A stretch of DNA of 64,000 bases from an uncultured Nitrospira sp. (GCA_902500995.1 CABVSR010000009.1:62001-126000); one strand, 5' to 3'; numbered from the stretch's first letter, positions 17,434 through 26,518 are shown. Numbers and translations are program-made. The notes: generated by a model not told the origin, from the sequence alone.

Positions 17434-18525
17434 CTAGGCTGTGCGCGCCGGATGGTGAGCCTTCGCGTTCAATTGTGCCAGAAATGGAAGCAACTGTTCT
17501 TGTGACTCGACGGTGGTGAGGGCATTGTGTAGTCTGGCGAGCCGCTGAGAGTTCATCCAAGGAAGATTTGCGAGTGCTTCGGCGGCCCGGTAGCGCACCC
17601 ACCAATGTTCGTCATTCAACAGGGCGATGAGTCTCGCTTCATCGTCCTCGATCCCCACTTTCCCCAATGCCGATGCCGCTTGAAGCCGGACATACCAGGT
17701 CGGATGGGAGAGGTGTGTCCGGATCGTGCCGACATCTCTGGGATCGCTGCACTCCCCGAACAGGAACAGGCAGGCCGCCAACAGGTCATCCGGTGGCGAT
17801 CCGTTCTGCAGCAGCGCCCTCAAGGGCGGCAATGCGTGCCGACTTTGCGTGGCGGCCAGGTGACGAATCAACCGCGAGCCTATTGCCGGGCTGGCGAGAC
17901 AGGCGGCTTTGGCAATGGCTTCGGCCGCGATGTCCGCGCCAGCGGGTTCGAATATGGCGACGACTTTGAGCGGAGACCAATCCGTTCGCATGCTGATCAC
18001 GGGGATAATCAGCGGAACGGCGGCGCTCGCGTCGATATGCAGGAGGGCTTTGGCGGCGACCAATGAAAGAAACGCATTCTCGGCCTGCAGCATCGCGGTG
18101 AGGTCGTTCCAGATGGACCGTTCCTGAAGGTGACCAAGCGTCACGATCGCAAGCAATCGGCGGCGGAGCAGTCGGGCGTGAAGCAGTCCCTTGGCGAACC
18201 GGTCCGACCCCGTTCGCCGGGCCAGCTCCCGCAAATTTGCGCGTGCGTCTCCACGAATGGATTCGTAACAGTGATTCCAGAGGTAGAGCAGGACGAGATG
18301 GTCCCGAGTGGTGAGCGGAGGCAGTGTATCAGGCACCTCAGCGACACATTCAGTCAGTAAGGGTCGCCAGGTTTCGGTGACGGCGCGCCGCCGTCGCTCC
18401 TTGTTGCGGCGTATGTACCGAAGCGAAAGAATACCGACCAAGAGCAGGCTTACGGCGGAATAGATGGAAATGGCGGCAATGGCGCCGATGCGAAGCGTCA
18501 GGTCTGACTGGTCGAGGCCCGACAT
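17434..18525 (-). CDS. Membrane-anchored HEAT-repeat protein
   Basis: A 363-residue protein. One transmembrane helix at about residues 12-36 is followed by a very basic stretch (RRNKERRRR), so the bulk is cytoplasmic. Residues about 115-350 contain HEAT/PBS-lyase-type helical repeats; the clearest are the WYVRLQAASALGKVGIEDD and WWVRYRAAEALANLPWM units near the C-terminus, which carry the R..AA.ALG signature. It is a protein-binding scaffold. Position: between the polysaccharide deacetylase (convergent, 67 bases away) and a response regulator gene on the same strand that starts 414 bases upstream. HEAT proteins of this type sit near GT2 genes in several bacteria, so a role in the glycan locus is a reasonable inference. 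Confidence 0.85.
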   Translation of the reverse strand: MSGLDQSDLTLRIGAIAAISIYSAVSLLLVGILSLRYIRRNKERRRRAVTETWRPLLTECVAEVPDTLPPLTTRDHLVLLYLWNHCYESIRGDARANLRELARRTGSDRFAKGLLHARLLRRRLLAIVTLGHLQERSIWNDLTAMLQAENAFLSLVAAKALLHIDASAAVPLIIPVISMRTDWSPLKVVAIFEPAGADIAAEAIAKAACLASPAIGSRLIRHLAATQSRHALPPLRALLQNGSPPDDLLAACLFLFGECSDPRDVGTIRTHLSHPTWYVRLQAASALGKVGIEDDEARLIALLNDEHWWVRYRAAEALANLPWMNSQRLARLHNALTTVESQEQLLPFLAQLNAKAHHPARTA

Positions 18526-18543
18526 GCGATTCTTGGGCGCCGC

Positions 18544-18939
18544 TTATGCCGCCTGACCGACAAACCGTTTCAGCCGATTGGTCAATTCCTGCGGGTTGAA
18601 GGGCTTGATCATGTAATCGTTGGCGCCGTTCTCCAAGGCGCGCTTGATATCATGGGCGCTTCCATCGGCAGTCAACATGACGATCGGGACCTTTTTCCAG
18701 CCCTCGCGTTTTCTGATCACGGTGAGCACCTGCAGTCCGCTCAAGAACGGCAACATCACGTCCAGCAGTACGAGGTTTGGAGGGGCGATCGTATTGACAA
18801 GCTCCTGCGCCTGCCGGCCGTCTTTGGCGTGCACCACCTGATAACTTGCCCGCTCCAGAAGAAATTTCAAGAGGCTTGCCGTGTCTTCTTCATCTTCAAC
18901 CATGAGAACCCTGAGATTGGGACTGTCGGGGCTTTCCAT
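18544..18939 (-). CDS. Single-domain response regulator
   Basis: A 131-residue CheY-like receiver. Acidic pocket EDEED (residues 15-19), phosphoryl acceptor Asp 60 (NLVLLDVMLP), switch Thr in IVMLTADG and Lys in YMIKPFNP. There is no output domain. The ATG at 18939 follows CAGGAG at the right distance; an in-frame start at 18990 gives an extra 17 residues without a ribosome site. Only 18 bases separate its stop from the start of the HEAT gene downstream, so both are probably one transcript. Confidence 0.9.
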   Translation of the reverse strand: MESPDSPNLRVLMVEDEEDTASLLKFLLERASYQVVHAKDGRQAQELVNTIAPPNLVLLDVMLPFLSGLQVLTVIRKREGWKKVPIVMLTADGSAHDIKRALENGANDYMIKPFNPQELTNRLKRFVGQAA

Positions 18940-19080
18940 AGAGGCGCTCCTGAGGTGGCGAAGGGTGAAGGGGTTAGTCGTTTGTAGCACGAATTATTAC
19001 AAATGCACGAATACTTCCTCTTTTTCCTGCAGGATGAGCCGCGATTGTGGCGCATGCGCCGCGCGAAAATCCGGTCTGCG

Positions 19081-19416
19081 TTATTCGTAAGCGATCTCAA
19101 CCCGGGCCAGATACGACGCCAGCGTCGTCAGGTCACGGCGGATGGATGCTTCATCGGCGACTTTTGCAGCCTGCTCCACTCGACCCGCAATGGTCGTCAT
19201 GCCGTGAAAGCCATAACTGCCGCTCACACCCTTCATGCCATGAGCGACTTGCCTGATACAGTCAAAGTCTCTGGCGGCGATGGCTTCGGTCATGGTCGCC
19301 ACTTCTTTGTTCCGATTGGCCATGAATCGTGGAATCAAGGGTTCAAACGCAGAGTCCACGAACACGGCAATCGGTCCGGCATCGCAATCGGGGGGAGCGG
19401 GGGTTGCATCGTTCAT
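19081..19416 (-). CDS. Hpt (histidine phosphotransfer) protein
   Basis: A 111-residue four-helix Hpt domain. The phosphorylated histidine is His 59 in the AHGMKGVSGSYGF motif (HxxKG...). Such proteins carry phosphoryl groups between hybrid histidine kinases and response regulators. The ATG at 19416 has AAGGAG eight bases upstream and overlaps the stop of the upstream receiver gene by 4 bases (ATGA-type junction on the minus strand), so the two are coupled. No histidine kinase is encoded in the window. Confidence 0.9.
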   Translation of the reverse strand: MNDATPAPPDCDAGPIAVFVDSAFEPLIPRFMANRNKEVATMTEAIAARDFDCIRQVAHGMKGVSGSYGFHGMTTIAGRVEQAAKVADEASIRRDLTTLASYLARVEIAYE

Positions 19417-19808
19417 GCGGCGGACTCCTTGTCCGGTGAGCTGACCGCATAACGTTGAATCGCCTCCAGCAGAGCGGCTTTTTTCAGCGGTTTGGTCAGA
19501 TGGGCGGTGAAGCCGGCGGCCTGGGCCTTCTCAATGTCTGCCGCATCGGTATGGCCGGTCAGGGCGATAACCGGTGTCGCGTCGCGCTGTTGCTCCTGTT
19601 CCCATCGTCTGATGAGGCGGACCGCCTCATAGCCGTCCATGATCGGCATCTGGATATCCATGAACACCAGGTCGTACCGCCCGGCCTGGAATTTCTCGAC
19701 TCCCACGGCGCCCTGTTCGGCCAATTCGATCCGATAAGGCAGGGCCTTCAGCAAAACGGTGACGAGCATGCGATTATCTTCCATATCTTCAACGAATAGA
19801 ATATTCAC
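19413..19808 (-). CDS. Single-domain response regulator
   Basis: A receiver of about 131 residues. From the start used here: ILFVEDMEDN (acidic pocket), phosphoryl acceptor Asp near residue 51 (LVFMDIQMPIMDGYEA), VIALTGHT and TKPLKKAALL (switch Thr and Lys). The LVFMDIQMPxMDG form is typical of receivers from phosphorelays with hybrid kinases, which fits the coupled Hpt gene. A GTG at 19808 has CAGGAG six bases upstream and yields the usual N-terminus (NILFVED); the ATG at 19823 lies before that ribosome site and is less likely. Confidence 0.9.
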   Translation of the reverse strand: MNILFVEDMEDNRMLVTVLLKALPYRIELAEQGAVGVEKFQAGRYDLVFMDIQMPIMDGYEAVRLIRRWEQEQQRDATPVIALTGHTDAADIEKAQAAGFTAHLTKPLKKAALLEAIQRYAVSSPDKESAA

Positions 19809-20135
19809 CTGCGTCTCCTGCATGAGTCTGTCGACGATGGCGATCGCCTGAGGCGCTGGCCCCGCCGGATCATGGCGCCCCGGACCAGTGGCGCGGTACA
19901 GATCTACCCTGCCAATTCTTTATCGGTAGAGGCCGCCCGACCTTGAGATGGTATGACGGTGGAAGCCATCCGCATGATTGTACGCCTGTCGCGTTGTGGC
20001 GGAGAGTAAGGCTCACTCAGACTGATTCAGGACGATTGGTGGATATGAGCAAAAAGTAATTGCGATCTTGAGCAGGCTGGGTGTGCATGGTATGTAAAGT
20101 ATTGCCCGAAAACATCCGGGAGGTGGATTGTAAGT
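19809..20135. other. Intergenic region, divergent promoters
   Basis: 327 bases between the receiver gene (minus) and a lipoprotein gene (plus). It must hold promoters for both directions. One candidate for the plus direction is listed separately. No reading frame longer than a few dozen codons, no RNA gene and no long repeat was seen. Confidence 0.5.
20068..20096 (+). promoter_or_regulatory. Probable sigma-70-type promoter of the lipoprotein gene
   Basis: TTGAGC (20068-20073), a spacer of exactly 17 bases and TATGTA (20091-20096) stand 39 bases before the start codon at 20136, leaving room for the GGGAGGTGG ribosome site. Four of six positions match in each box. Confidence 0.4.
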
Positions 20136-20621
20136 ATGTCTATCATGAAAAAGTTTCGGTGGCCTGTTCTCGCGGTCGGTCTGAGCCTGCTGAGTCTTCA
20201 GGGTTGCAGTCATGCGCCAAGCCTTCAAGAAGCCGCTGGGTCTGAGCCCGCGCCCGGGGAAATGTCTTCGACTCGCGCGGAGCATGCCGTTCTGGCCGGT
20301 GAATGGGAATACGAAGAAGACGGGGTGGTTGTCCCCTTGAGGTTAGACCGATTCGGAAACGGGTCCTATGATTTCAAGGACGGGCGCTTTCGCACCGATC
20401 TGTTTGCGGACCACCGATGGGCCGGGGCCTGGGCTCAACGAGAGAATGATCGGGAAGGTGGTTTCGAGATTACCTTGTCCCACGACTATTCGGAAGGAGA
20501 GGGGCGCTGGTGGTACACGCGTATCGAAGCCGACAAGGCTCCGACCAAGGCCGGCGGACGGTTTCATGTGATGAAGGTGCAATCGATCGTGGATAATCAG
20601 TCATGGCCGCCCACGCACTGA
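20136..20621 (+). CDS. Hypothetical lipoprotein
   Basis: A 161-residue lipoprotein with lipobox LQGC (Cys 24). The mature region starts with a polar linker, then a compact domain rich in W, Y and G (LAGEWEYEEDGVVVPLRLD, GNGSYDFKDGRF, DHRWAGAWAQREND, EGRWWYTRIEAD). The alternation of 'G.W' and 'G.G.Y' units suggests a small lipocalin-like or eight-stranded beta barrel, as in DUF families of copper- or stress-related envelope proteins; I cannot assign one. Convergent with the next gene, with only three bases between the stops. Confidence 0.75.
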   Translation: MSIMKKFRWPVLAVGLSLLSLQGCSHAPSLQEAAGSEPAPGEMSSTRAEHAVLAGEWEYEEDGVVVPLRLDRFGNGSYDFKDGRFRTDLFADHRWAGAWAQRENDREGGFEITLSHDYSEGEGRWWYTRIEADKAPTKAGGRFHVMKVQSIVDNQSWPPTH

Positions 20622-20624
20622 GTG

Positions 20625-21500
20625 TTACGATTGCTCATCCCGATCAGGATCGATCCGTTCATACACCGCCGAGTAGTCCACCTCTCCCAAGCCTGCAGCG
20701 ATCGTCTCGATGAGCAATGATCGTATTCCCTGCAGCCCGGCCGTCGAAAGCCGAGCCGTCTCTGCGGCGCCCAGCGCAAGTTCCACATCCTTGAGCAGAT
20801 GCCTGGTGGAGAAGTTCGGGTTGGCATAGTGGCGTTGCTCCAACCGGGGGAGTTTCTTCTCGAACATCGGCGCGTAGAGCGCGCTCTTTCGCACCACACC
20901 CATAAAGTCTTCAGCCTTGACGCCGCCTCGGCGGACCAACCCGAGGCTCAGCGCGAATGCGGCCATTTCCGCTGCGATGAGCTGGTTGAGCGCAAGCTTC
21001 ATCACGGCTGCCTTTCCGACCGGCCCGACCAGGCACACCTCTTCTCCCAGGCTGCGCAATAACGGAGCCCAGGTCTCGTACTGCTCTCGCGTCGCACCGA
21101 CCATGACCAGCAGCGTGCCGGCCTTGGCTTCCGCAATACTGCCCAGTACGGGCGCTTCAAGGTAGGAACCACCCAAGCGCGTCAATTCGTTCTCGATCGA
21201 GCAGCTCTCGCCCGGTCCGATCGTACCCATCTGGATGATCGTCCGCCCCTGGATCGCGGGGCTGGTGAGCGGATGGAACAACACCGCACGGATCGCCGCG
21301 GCATCCGAGAGTAGCAGGAGCGCGACGTCGGCTGCCGACAGCGCCTCCGCCGCGGTCGGAGCGATAGGGATGCCTCGCTGCCGGAGGGCATGCGTTTTTT
21401 CGACGGACCGGTTATAGGCGGTGACAGCGTGGCCTGTGGCATGGAGCCGTTCCGCCACGCCTTGGCCCAACAATCCTGTGCCCAACAAGGCCACGTTCAT
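20625..21500 (-). CDS. NAD(P)-dependent beta-hydroxyacid dehydrogenase (HIBADH/GLYR family)
   Basis: A 291-residue enzyme of the 3-hydroxyisobutyrate dehydrogenase family. The Rossmann loop is NVALLGTGLLGQGVAERL at the N-terminus; the Arg of AYNRS (residue 31) suggests preference for NADPH. The signature blocks GGSYLEAPVLGSIAEAKAG (substrate binding, with the usual 'APV.G') and GKAAVMKLALNQ (catalytic Lys about residue 171) are present. Related enzymes reduce glyoxylate, succinic semialdehyde or tartronate semialdehyde, so it probably detoxifies or recycles a small oxoacid. Lies 66 bases downstream of the inositol-monophosphatase-like gene on the same strand. Confidence 0.9.
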   Translation of the reverse strand: MNVALLGTGLLGQGVAERLHATGHAVTAYNRSVEKTHALRQRGIPIAPTAAEALSAADVALLLLSDAAAIRAVLFHPLTSPAIQGRTIIQMGTIGPGESCSIENELTRLGGSYLEAPVLGSIAEAKAGTLLVMVGATREQYETWAPLLRSLGEEVCLVGPVGKAAVMKLALNQLIAAEMAAFALSLGLVRRGGVKAEDFMGVVRKSALYAPMFEKKLPRLEQRHYANPNFSTRHLLKDVELALGAAETARLSTAGLQGIRSLLIETIAAGLGEVDYSAVYERIDPDRDEQS

Positions 21501-21565
21501 GGCGATACCTCCCGAGGGAACATGATGCGGGCCATCGTACAGAGAAACGTGAGCGCTGAAAAGGG

Positions 21566-22384
21566 TTACGGCGGAGAGGAATGATCTTGGGCGGCAGCGA
21601 TGCCGTGTTGGATCAGCTGCGCCCGGGCCGGCGCGGGCAGGTTCGAACCGATGGCGAGCGTACCCGGCAATCGGGGATCAGGGCGGTTGAAGGTGACAGG
21701 ATGACCGGCAGCGGTCGTGGCGCGCCCGCCGCTTTCTTCAACCAACAGCATTCCCGCGGCGACATCCCATTCATTGCCGCCGGTCAGGGTGATCACGGCA
21801 TCCGCTTGTCCCGCTGCGAGAAGGGCGAGCGCGTAGGCGATCGATCCGATCGGGCGGCAGTGGAGATGGGCCTGCAGACCATCGAGCCGGCCGACCCGCA
21901 GTTCCCACGGATTGACGAGCGCAAGCGGACGCCGGGGCGATGAGAAGCCGGGTTGATCCGAGTCCATGCGGCGCTCAACACGGATTCCTCGCCCGCGTAT
22001 GGCTGAAAAAAATTCGCCGGTCGCCGGGTTGAAGATGGCTGCCACGATGGGCAGGCCCTTCTCAACGAGCGCGACAGACAGGCAGAACTCCGGCAGGCCC
22101 CGCACGAAGGAGCGAGTGCCATCAATCGGGTCGACGATCCAGACGCGAGGTTTGCTCAAACGTGCCTCGTCGTCCGCTGTTTCTTCGGACAGCCAGCCGT
22201 CGTCGGGAAAGGCAGCCGACAATCTCGCATGGAGCAGGTGATTGACGGCCAAGTCCGCCGAGGTCACGGGCGAGTGATCCGGCTTGGTGAAGGTTTCAAA
22301 TCCCTCGGTTGCCAATCGGACCGCTTCACGGCCTGCTTCGCTCATGGCTTCGGACAAAACGGTGAGTTCATACTCCATCGGCAT
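21566..22384 (-). CDS. Inositol-monophosphatase family phosphatase (CysQ/HisN/SuhB-like)
   Basis: A 272-residue Mg-dependent, Li-sensitive phosphatase fold. Metal-binding motifs: the WLSEET glutamates (about 64-69), DPIDGTRSFVRG (86-97, the family signature) and the C-terminal GGNEWDVAAGMLLVEESGG (Asp that completes the site, about 205). Known members hydrolyse inositol phosphates, histidinol phosphate or 3'-phosphoadenosine 5'-phosphate; the sequence alone does not separate these, although KPDHSPVTSADLAVN is close to CysQ/HisN types. Divergent from corA. Confidence 0.92.
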   Translation of the reverse strand: MPMEYELTVLSEAMSEAGREAVRLATEGFETFTKPDHSPVTSADLAVNHLLHARLSAAFPDDGWLSEETADDEARLSKPRVWIVDPIDGTRSFVRGLPEFCLSVALVEKGLPIVAAIFNPATGEFFSAIRGRGIRVERRMDSDQPGFSSPRRPLALVNPWELRVGRLDGLQAHLHCRPIGSIAYALALLAAGQADAVITLTGGNEWDVAAGMLLVEESGGRATTAAGHPVTFNRPDPRLPGTLAIGSNLPAPARAQLIQHGIAAAQDHSSPP

Positions 22385-22484
22385 TCGTTCCTGAGTGAGG
22401 GCAGGCGATCGGTCCTCTCTTCAACCTATCAGGTATTGCGGCGGGAGCAAAGCCCGCCGTCGCTTCCTGCCGGCGCCGCGGCTC

Positions 22485-22513
22485 TTGACCCTCCTGCCGG
22501 TTCCGCGTACAAG
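22485..22513 (+). promoter_or_regulatory. Probable promoter of corA, close to the start codon
   Basis: TTGACC (22485-22490, five of six), a 17-base spacer and TACAAG (22508-22513, four of six). The ATG of corA is at 22525, only 11 bases after the -10 box, so transcription would start about four to six bases before the codon and leave no room for a Shine-Dalgarno. Confidence 0.5.
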
Positions 22514-22524
22514 CTGGCAGTACG

Positions 22525-23583
22525 ATGAAGCTGAAACACAAACATTCGCGCAAAGCGGGATTGCCGCCCGGCACCCTGGTCCATATCGGTGAAAAAAAGT
22601 CGGAAACGGTCACCATCACGGTGTACGAATATGGTGAGGGCCACTACCAGGAGCGTACGGTGTCCAAGCCGGATGAGGTGGTGGTGGCGCCGGAGCCGAC
22701 CGTCCGCTGGGTGGACGTGGGAGGCATTCACAAGATGGAGGTCTTGGAGGCCTTCGGCAAAATGTTCGGCCTCCACCCCCTGTTGCTCGAGGATATCGCC
22801 AATACCGACCAGCGTCCCAAGCTCGATGATTACGGCACCTACGGCTATCTGGTGCTGAAAATGCTGTACGAAGGGAGCAGCGAGGGCGACATCAATGTCG
22901 AGCAGGTCAGCCTGGTGTTCGGGGAGAATTTTGTGCTGTCGTTCCAGGAAAACGGCGGAGATGTGTTTCAGGGTGTGAAGGAGCGGCTCCGGAACGGGAA
23001 GGGCCGTTTGCGCCATGCCGGCGCCGATTATCTGCTCTATGCCCTGATGGACTCGATCGTGGACCGATACTTCGTCATCCTCGAAACGCTGGGAGAAAAG
23101 ATCGAAATATTACAGGATGTCTGTGTCACGAACCCCGGGCCGGAAACGCTGCGGGACATCCATGCGCTCAAGCGGCAACTGCTGTTTTTCCGCCGCTCCG
23201 TCTGGCCTCTCCGGGATGTGATGAACAACCTGTCGCGATCGGATGGGCAATTTCTACAAGGATCTACCAAGGTCTTTTTCCGCGACGTGTACGATCACAT
23301 CATTCAGATCGGCGACACCATCGAAACGCTGCGGGAAATGGTCTCGTCCATGATGGAAGTGTATCTGTCCAGCGTGAGTTATCGCTTGAACGGCGTGATG
23401 AAAGTCCTGACGATCATCACGACGATCTTCATGCCGCTCAGTTTTATCGCCAGTATCTATGGGATGAATTTCGAGCACATGCCGGAGCTCAAATCGACGT
23501 GGGGCTATCCGGCGGTGCTGGGCGTGATGGCCACGACCGGGATGGCCATGCTGTACTTCTTCAAGCAGAAAAAGTGGCTGTGA
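22525..23583 (+). CDS. corA: CorA-family magnesium/cobalt transporter
   Basis: A 352-residue inner-membrane channel of the CorA family. The long N-terminal cytoplasmic domain includes the HPLLLEDIANTDQRPKLDDYG block, and two C-terminal helices (about 290-310 and 326-346) flank the selectivity motif YGMNF (Gly-Met-Asn at 313-315), followed by the MPEL loop. The C-terminus is basic (FKQKKWL). It should move Mg2+ into the cell as a pentamer. Usual length is 315-370. No Shine-Dalgarno is present; see the promoter just upstream. Confidence 0.95.
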   Translation: MKLKHKHSRKAGLPPGTLVHIGEKKSETVTITVYEYGEGHYQERTVSKPDEVVVAPEPTVRWVDVGGIHKMEVLEAFGKMFGLHPLLLEDIANTDQRPKLDDYGTYGYLVLKMLYEGSSEGDINVEQVSLVFGENFVLSFQENGGDVFQGVKERLRNGKGRLRHAGADYLLYALMDSIVDRYFVILETLGEKIEILQDVCVTNPGPETLRDIHALKRQLLFFRRSVWPLRDVMNNLSRSDGQFLQGSTKVFFRDVYDHIIQIGDTIETLREMVSSMMEVYLSSVSYRLNGVMKVLTIITTIFMPLSFIASIYGMNFEHMPELKSTWGYPAVLGVMATTGMAMLYFFKQKKWL

Positions 23584-23591
23584 TCCTGCGC

Positions 23592-23981
23592 TCAGTCTAA
23601 GACCTCGACGCGATCCACGAAATACGGCGTTTCTCCAAAACAGGTGGTGGGAATGTAGCGAAACTCCTTGTAGTGGAGGATGACACGCTTGCCCATCTGC
23701 CCATCGAGCTTCTTGGCCACGTTCTCGTCCCACACGGTGAAGCTCCAGAGCACCGGGGCGACGCCCGGCACGGTCGTCATCGCGAGCTCCCCTTCCTGCG
23801 TCTTGCACACCCAACCTTTTCGGGACAGCTTCTGCAAGTACCCGGCGCGGTCGCCGTCCGAGTAGCTCCAATTAAAGATGACCAGCAGGTAGGCCGCGCC
23901 GCCGAACAGCAGCAACGTGAAGAGCAGTTTGGGTCTCCAGAGCCAGGCTACAGGAAACAAAATGGTTTCCCACCACGTCAT
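23592..23981 (-). CDS. Small membrane protein, unknown function
   Basis: A 129-residue protein. One membrane helix at about residues 17-36 (PKLLFTLLLFGGAAYLLVIF), then a soluble domain with the WSYSDGDRAGYLQKLSRKGW segment followed by VCKTQEGELAM. Close relatives in databases carry the label '6-phosphogluconate dehydrogenase'; nothing here supports that (no Rossmann loop, far too short), so that name should not be copied. AAGGAG lies four bases before the ATG. It lies between corA (convergent) and leuD (same strand, 19 bases downstream). Confidence 0.8.
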   Translation of the reverse strand: MTWWETILFPVAWLWRPKLLFTLLLFGGAAYLLVIFNWSYSDGDRAGYLQKLSRKGWVCKTQEGELAMTTVPGVAPVLWSFTVWDENVAKKLDGQMGKRVILHYKEFRYIPTTCFGETPYFVDRVEVLD

Positions 23982-24000
23982 AGAACTCCTTTTCCGACGG

Positions 24001-24621
24001 CTACTTCACGTCTTGAAACAACCAGGGGGCTTGGCTGCGGCGGCGCTGCTCGTACTGGGCGATTTGCGGTGCCTGTTGGAGCGTCAGCCCGATGGCGTCC
24101 AATCCCCGATACAGGCAATCTTTTCGGAAAGGGTCGATGTCAAAGTGGTAGGCCGTGCCCTCCGGCGTCGTGACCTGCTGGGCCGCTAAGTCGATGGTCA
24201 ACCGGTAGCCCGCATGCGCCGCCACGCCCTCAAACAGCGCCTGAATTTCTGACCCTTTCAGCACGACCGGCAGAATGCCGTTCTGGAAGCAGTTGTTGTA
24301 AAAAATGTCGGCGAAGCTGGGCGCGAGAATACAGCGGAAGCCCTGGTCGAGTAGCGCCCAAGGCGCATGTTCGCGGGAAGAGCCGCAACCGAAGTTATCC
24401 CGCGTGAGGAGAATCGAGGCCTCTTGGTAGCGCGGCTGGTTCAGAAAAAACTCAGGATCTTGCGAGCCATCCTTCCGCCGCCGCCAATCGTAGAACAACC
24501 CTTCCCGCAGGCCGGTGCGCTTGATGGTCTTCAAGAACTGCTTCGGAATGATCTGATCCGTGTCGACGTTGAGCCGGTCCAATGGAGCGACCGAGCCGGT
24601 GAGAGTCGTGAATGCGTCCAT
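24001..24621 (-). CDS. leuD: 3-isopropylmalate dehydratase, small subunit
   Basis: A 206-residue swivel-domain subunit. Conserved blocks: [23 protein letters not shown], the active-site [16 protein letters not shown] (GSSREHA) and [20 protein letters not shown]. LeuD joins LeuC to isomerise 2-isopropylmalate to 3-isopropylmalate in leucine synthesis. Start at ATG 24621, giving the usual [10 protein letters not shown]-terminus. Follows leuC on the same strand with a gap of 77 bases. Confidence 0.96.
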   Translation of the reverse strand: MDAFTTLTGSVAPLDRLNVDTDQIIPKQFLKTIKRTGLREGLFYDWRRRKDGSQDPEFFLNQPRYQEASILLTRDNFGCGSSREHAPWALLDQGFRCILAPSFADIFYNNCFQNGILPVVLKGSEIQALFEGVAAHAGYRLTIDLAAQQVTTPEGTAYHFDIDPFRKDCLYRGLDAIGLTLQQAPQIAQYEQRRRSQAPWLFQDVK

Positions 24622-24698
24622 GATCTGTCCTTTTGTGCTTCGTGTCTGCCGGCCGTGGTCATTGACGGCTGCGGCGTCAGGATCGAATCGCTTCCCGC

Positions 24699-26102
24699 TT
24701 ATGACCACTGGCGGATATCGACAAAATGCCCCTCGATGGCCGCTGCGACCGCCATAGCCGGCGACACCAGATGTGTCCGTCCTCCGGCGCCTTGACGGCC
24801 TTCGAAGTTTCGGTTGCTGGTCGAGGCGCAGCGTTCGCCCGGTTGCAGGACATCGGCGTTCATGGCCAGGCACATGCTGCATCCGGCTTCACGCCACTCG
24901 AATCCGGACTCCTTGAAGATACGATCCAGGCCTTCTTGTTCCGCCTGCTGCTTGACGAGGCCGGAGCCGGGCACGACCATGGCGTGCACGCTGCCGGCGA
25001 CCTTCTTGCCCTTTGCGAAGGAGGCGGCTAGGCGGAGGTCTTCGATGCGCGAGTTGGTACAGGATCCGATGAACACCTTGTCGATCTTGATGTCGCGGAT
25101 CGGCATGCCGGGGGTCAGGGCCATATATTCGATGGCCCGCTCGGTGGCCTGGCGGAGTTTTTCATCCCCCATGCTGCGCGGATCCGGGACGGTGCCGTCC
25201 ACGCCGGTCACCATGCCGGGGCTGGTCCCCCAGGTGACTTGCGGCGCAATCGTCTCGGCGCGTAACTCGACTACCGCGTCGTATTTGGCGCCCGCATCGG
25301 TCGTGAGCTGCCGCCAGGATGCCACGGCCTGGTCCCACAGCGCACCCTTCGGCGCCATCGGGCGGCCTTTGATATAGGCAAAGGTAATGTCATCCGGGGC
25401 GACCATCCCGGCCCGCGCGCCGCCCTCGATCGACATATTGCAGAGCGTCATACGGCCTTCCATGCTGAGGGCGCGGATGGCGGACCCCGTATATTCGATC
25501 ACATAGCCCGTTCCGCCCGCCGTGCCGATCTTGCCGATGATAGCCAGGATGACATCCTTAGCCGAGCAACGCGGCGACAGCTGGCCTTCGACCCGGACCT
25601 CCATCGTTTTGGGACGCTTCTGGACAAGACATTGCGTCGCCAGCACATGCTCGACTTCGCTGGTGCCGATCCCGAAGGCGAGCGCGCCGAAGGCGCCATG
25701 AGTCGAGGTGTGGGAATCGCCGCAGACGATCGTCATCCCCGGCAGAGTGAATCCTTGCTCCGGGCCGATGACGTGCACCACCCCTTGCCGAATGTCATTC
25801 ATGCCGAAAAGGGTGATGCCGAAGGTCCGGCAATTGTCATCCAACGTCTGAATTTGCTTGGCGCTGATCGGGTCGGCAATCGCGATGCGGCGGTCGGTCG
25901 TGGGGACATTGTGGTCGGGAACCGCCAGGGCGGCCGCCGGTCTGCGCGGCGCGCGACCCGCGACGGTCAGCCCTTCGAAGGCCTGCGGCGAGGTGACTTC
26001 GTGCACCAAATGGCGGTCGATATACAGCAACGTGGTTCCATCCGGTTCCGCCCGCACCACGTGGTCGTTCCAAATTTTTTCGAAGAGTGTCTGTGCAGCC
26101 AT
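24699..26102 (-). CDS. leuC: 3-isopropylmalate dehydratase, large subunit
   Basis: A 467-residue aconitase-type enzyme. The three [4Fe-4S] cysteines are visible: one in [14 protein letters not shown] and two in GCSMCLAMN. Also [21 protein letters not shown] and [17 protein letters not shown] (substrate Arg). Together with LeuD it performs the second step of leucine synthesis. Two ATGs six bases apart (26108, 26102) can start the gene; AAGGAG ends one base before the first and seven before the second, so 26102 is preferred on spacing. Confidence 0.96.
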   Translation of the reverse strand: MAAQTLFEKIWNDHVVRAEPDGTTLLYIDRHLVHEVTSPQAFEGLTVAGRAPRRPAAALAVPDHNVPTTDRRIAIADPISAKQIQTLDDNCRTFGITLFGMNDIRQGVVHVIGPEQGFTLPGMTIVCGDSHTSTHGAFGALAFGIGTSEVEHVLATQCLVQKRPKTMEVRVEGQLSPRCSAKDVILAIIGKIGTAGGTGYVIEYTGSAIRALSMEGRMTLCNMSIEGGARAGMVAPDDITFAYIKGRPMAPKGALWDQAVASWRQLTTDAGAKYDAVVELRAETIAPQVTWGTSPGMVTGVDGTVPDPRSMGDEKLRQATERAIEYMALTPGMPIRDIKIDKVFIGSCTNSRIEDLRLAASFAKGKKVAGSVHAMVVPGSGLVKQQAEQEGLDRIFKESGFEWREAGCSMCLAMNADVLQPGERCASTSNRNFEGRQGAGGRTHLVSPAMAVAAAIEGHFVDIRQWS

Positions 26103-26261
26103 GGCCATGCTCCTTCTAAACCCGCGCCCCGGCGAGAGATTGAGGCGCGGGGCTCACGCGCAGCTATTATATATGCGACCAGGCCTGCCGCATCAAGGGC
26201 AAAGGGTACGTGGAAAAAAATGCCGCTTCAGGTTTCAATACGGCGGACCGATACAGTGTCC

Positions 26262-26495
26262 ATGGAACGGGAACCCATCGACGCCGAACACATCACGATC
26301 CCGCGCTGGACGATCAAACGCGACCCCCGGGCACTGGGCTGCTCCATCTGCGGTTCAGCGATCGTGAAGATTACCGCCGAATGGCGACAGGTCTCTTTCT
26401 GCACCTGCAGGCTGATCGAGTATCGTGTGCTGCCGCGAGCGCCCAAGGCCTTGCCTGCTCCTTCCCCTGCCGCAGACTCACGCAAAGATCCTTGA
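26262..26495 (+). CDS. Small zinc-ribbon-like protein
   Basis: About 77 residues from the ATG at 26262 (an in-frame ATG at 26220 would add 14). It has a CSICGSAIVKITAEWRQVS core followed by FCTCRLIEY: a CxxC plus CxC pair that could bind one zinc. The C-terminal part is Pro/Ala rich and probably disordered. No ribosome site is obvious. I do not know a family for it. Its place between leuC (divergent) and an exported protein gives no functional clue. Confidence 0.5.
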   Translation: MEREPIDAEHITIPRWTIKRDPRALGCSICGSAIVKITAEWRQVSFCTCRLIEYRVLPRAPKALPAPSPAADSRKDP

Positions 26496-26518
26496 TCTCG
26501 TCTTAAATGGAGGGTCAC

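Noticed and set aside
23592-23981. 6-phosphogluconate dehydrogenase name used for relatives
   Set aside because: 129 residues with a membrane helix and no nucleotide-binding loop cannot be that enzyme.
25632-26219. Long N-terminal extension of the small zinc-ribbon-like protein at 26262, antisense to leuC
   Set aside because: The extension is the complement of leuC and has no sequence features of its own.
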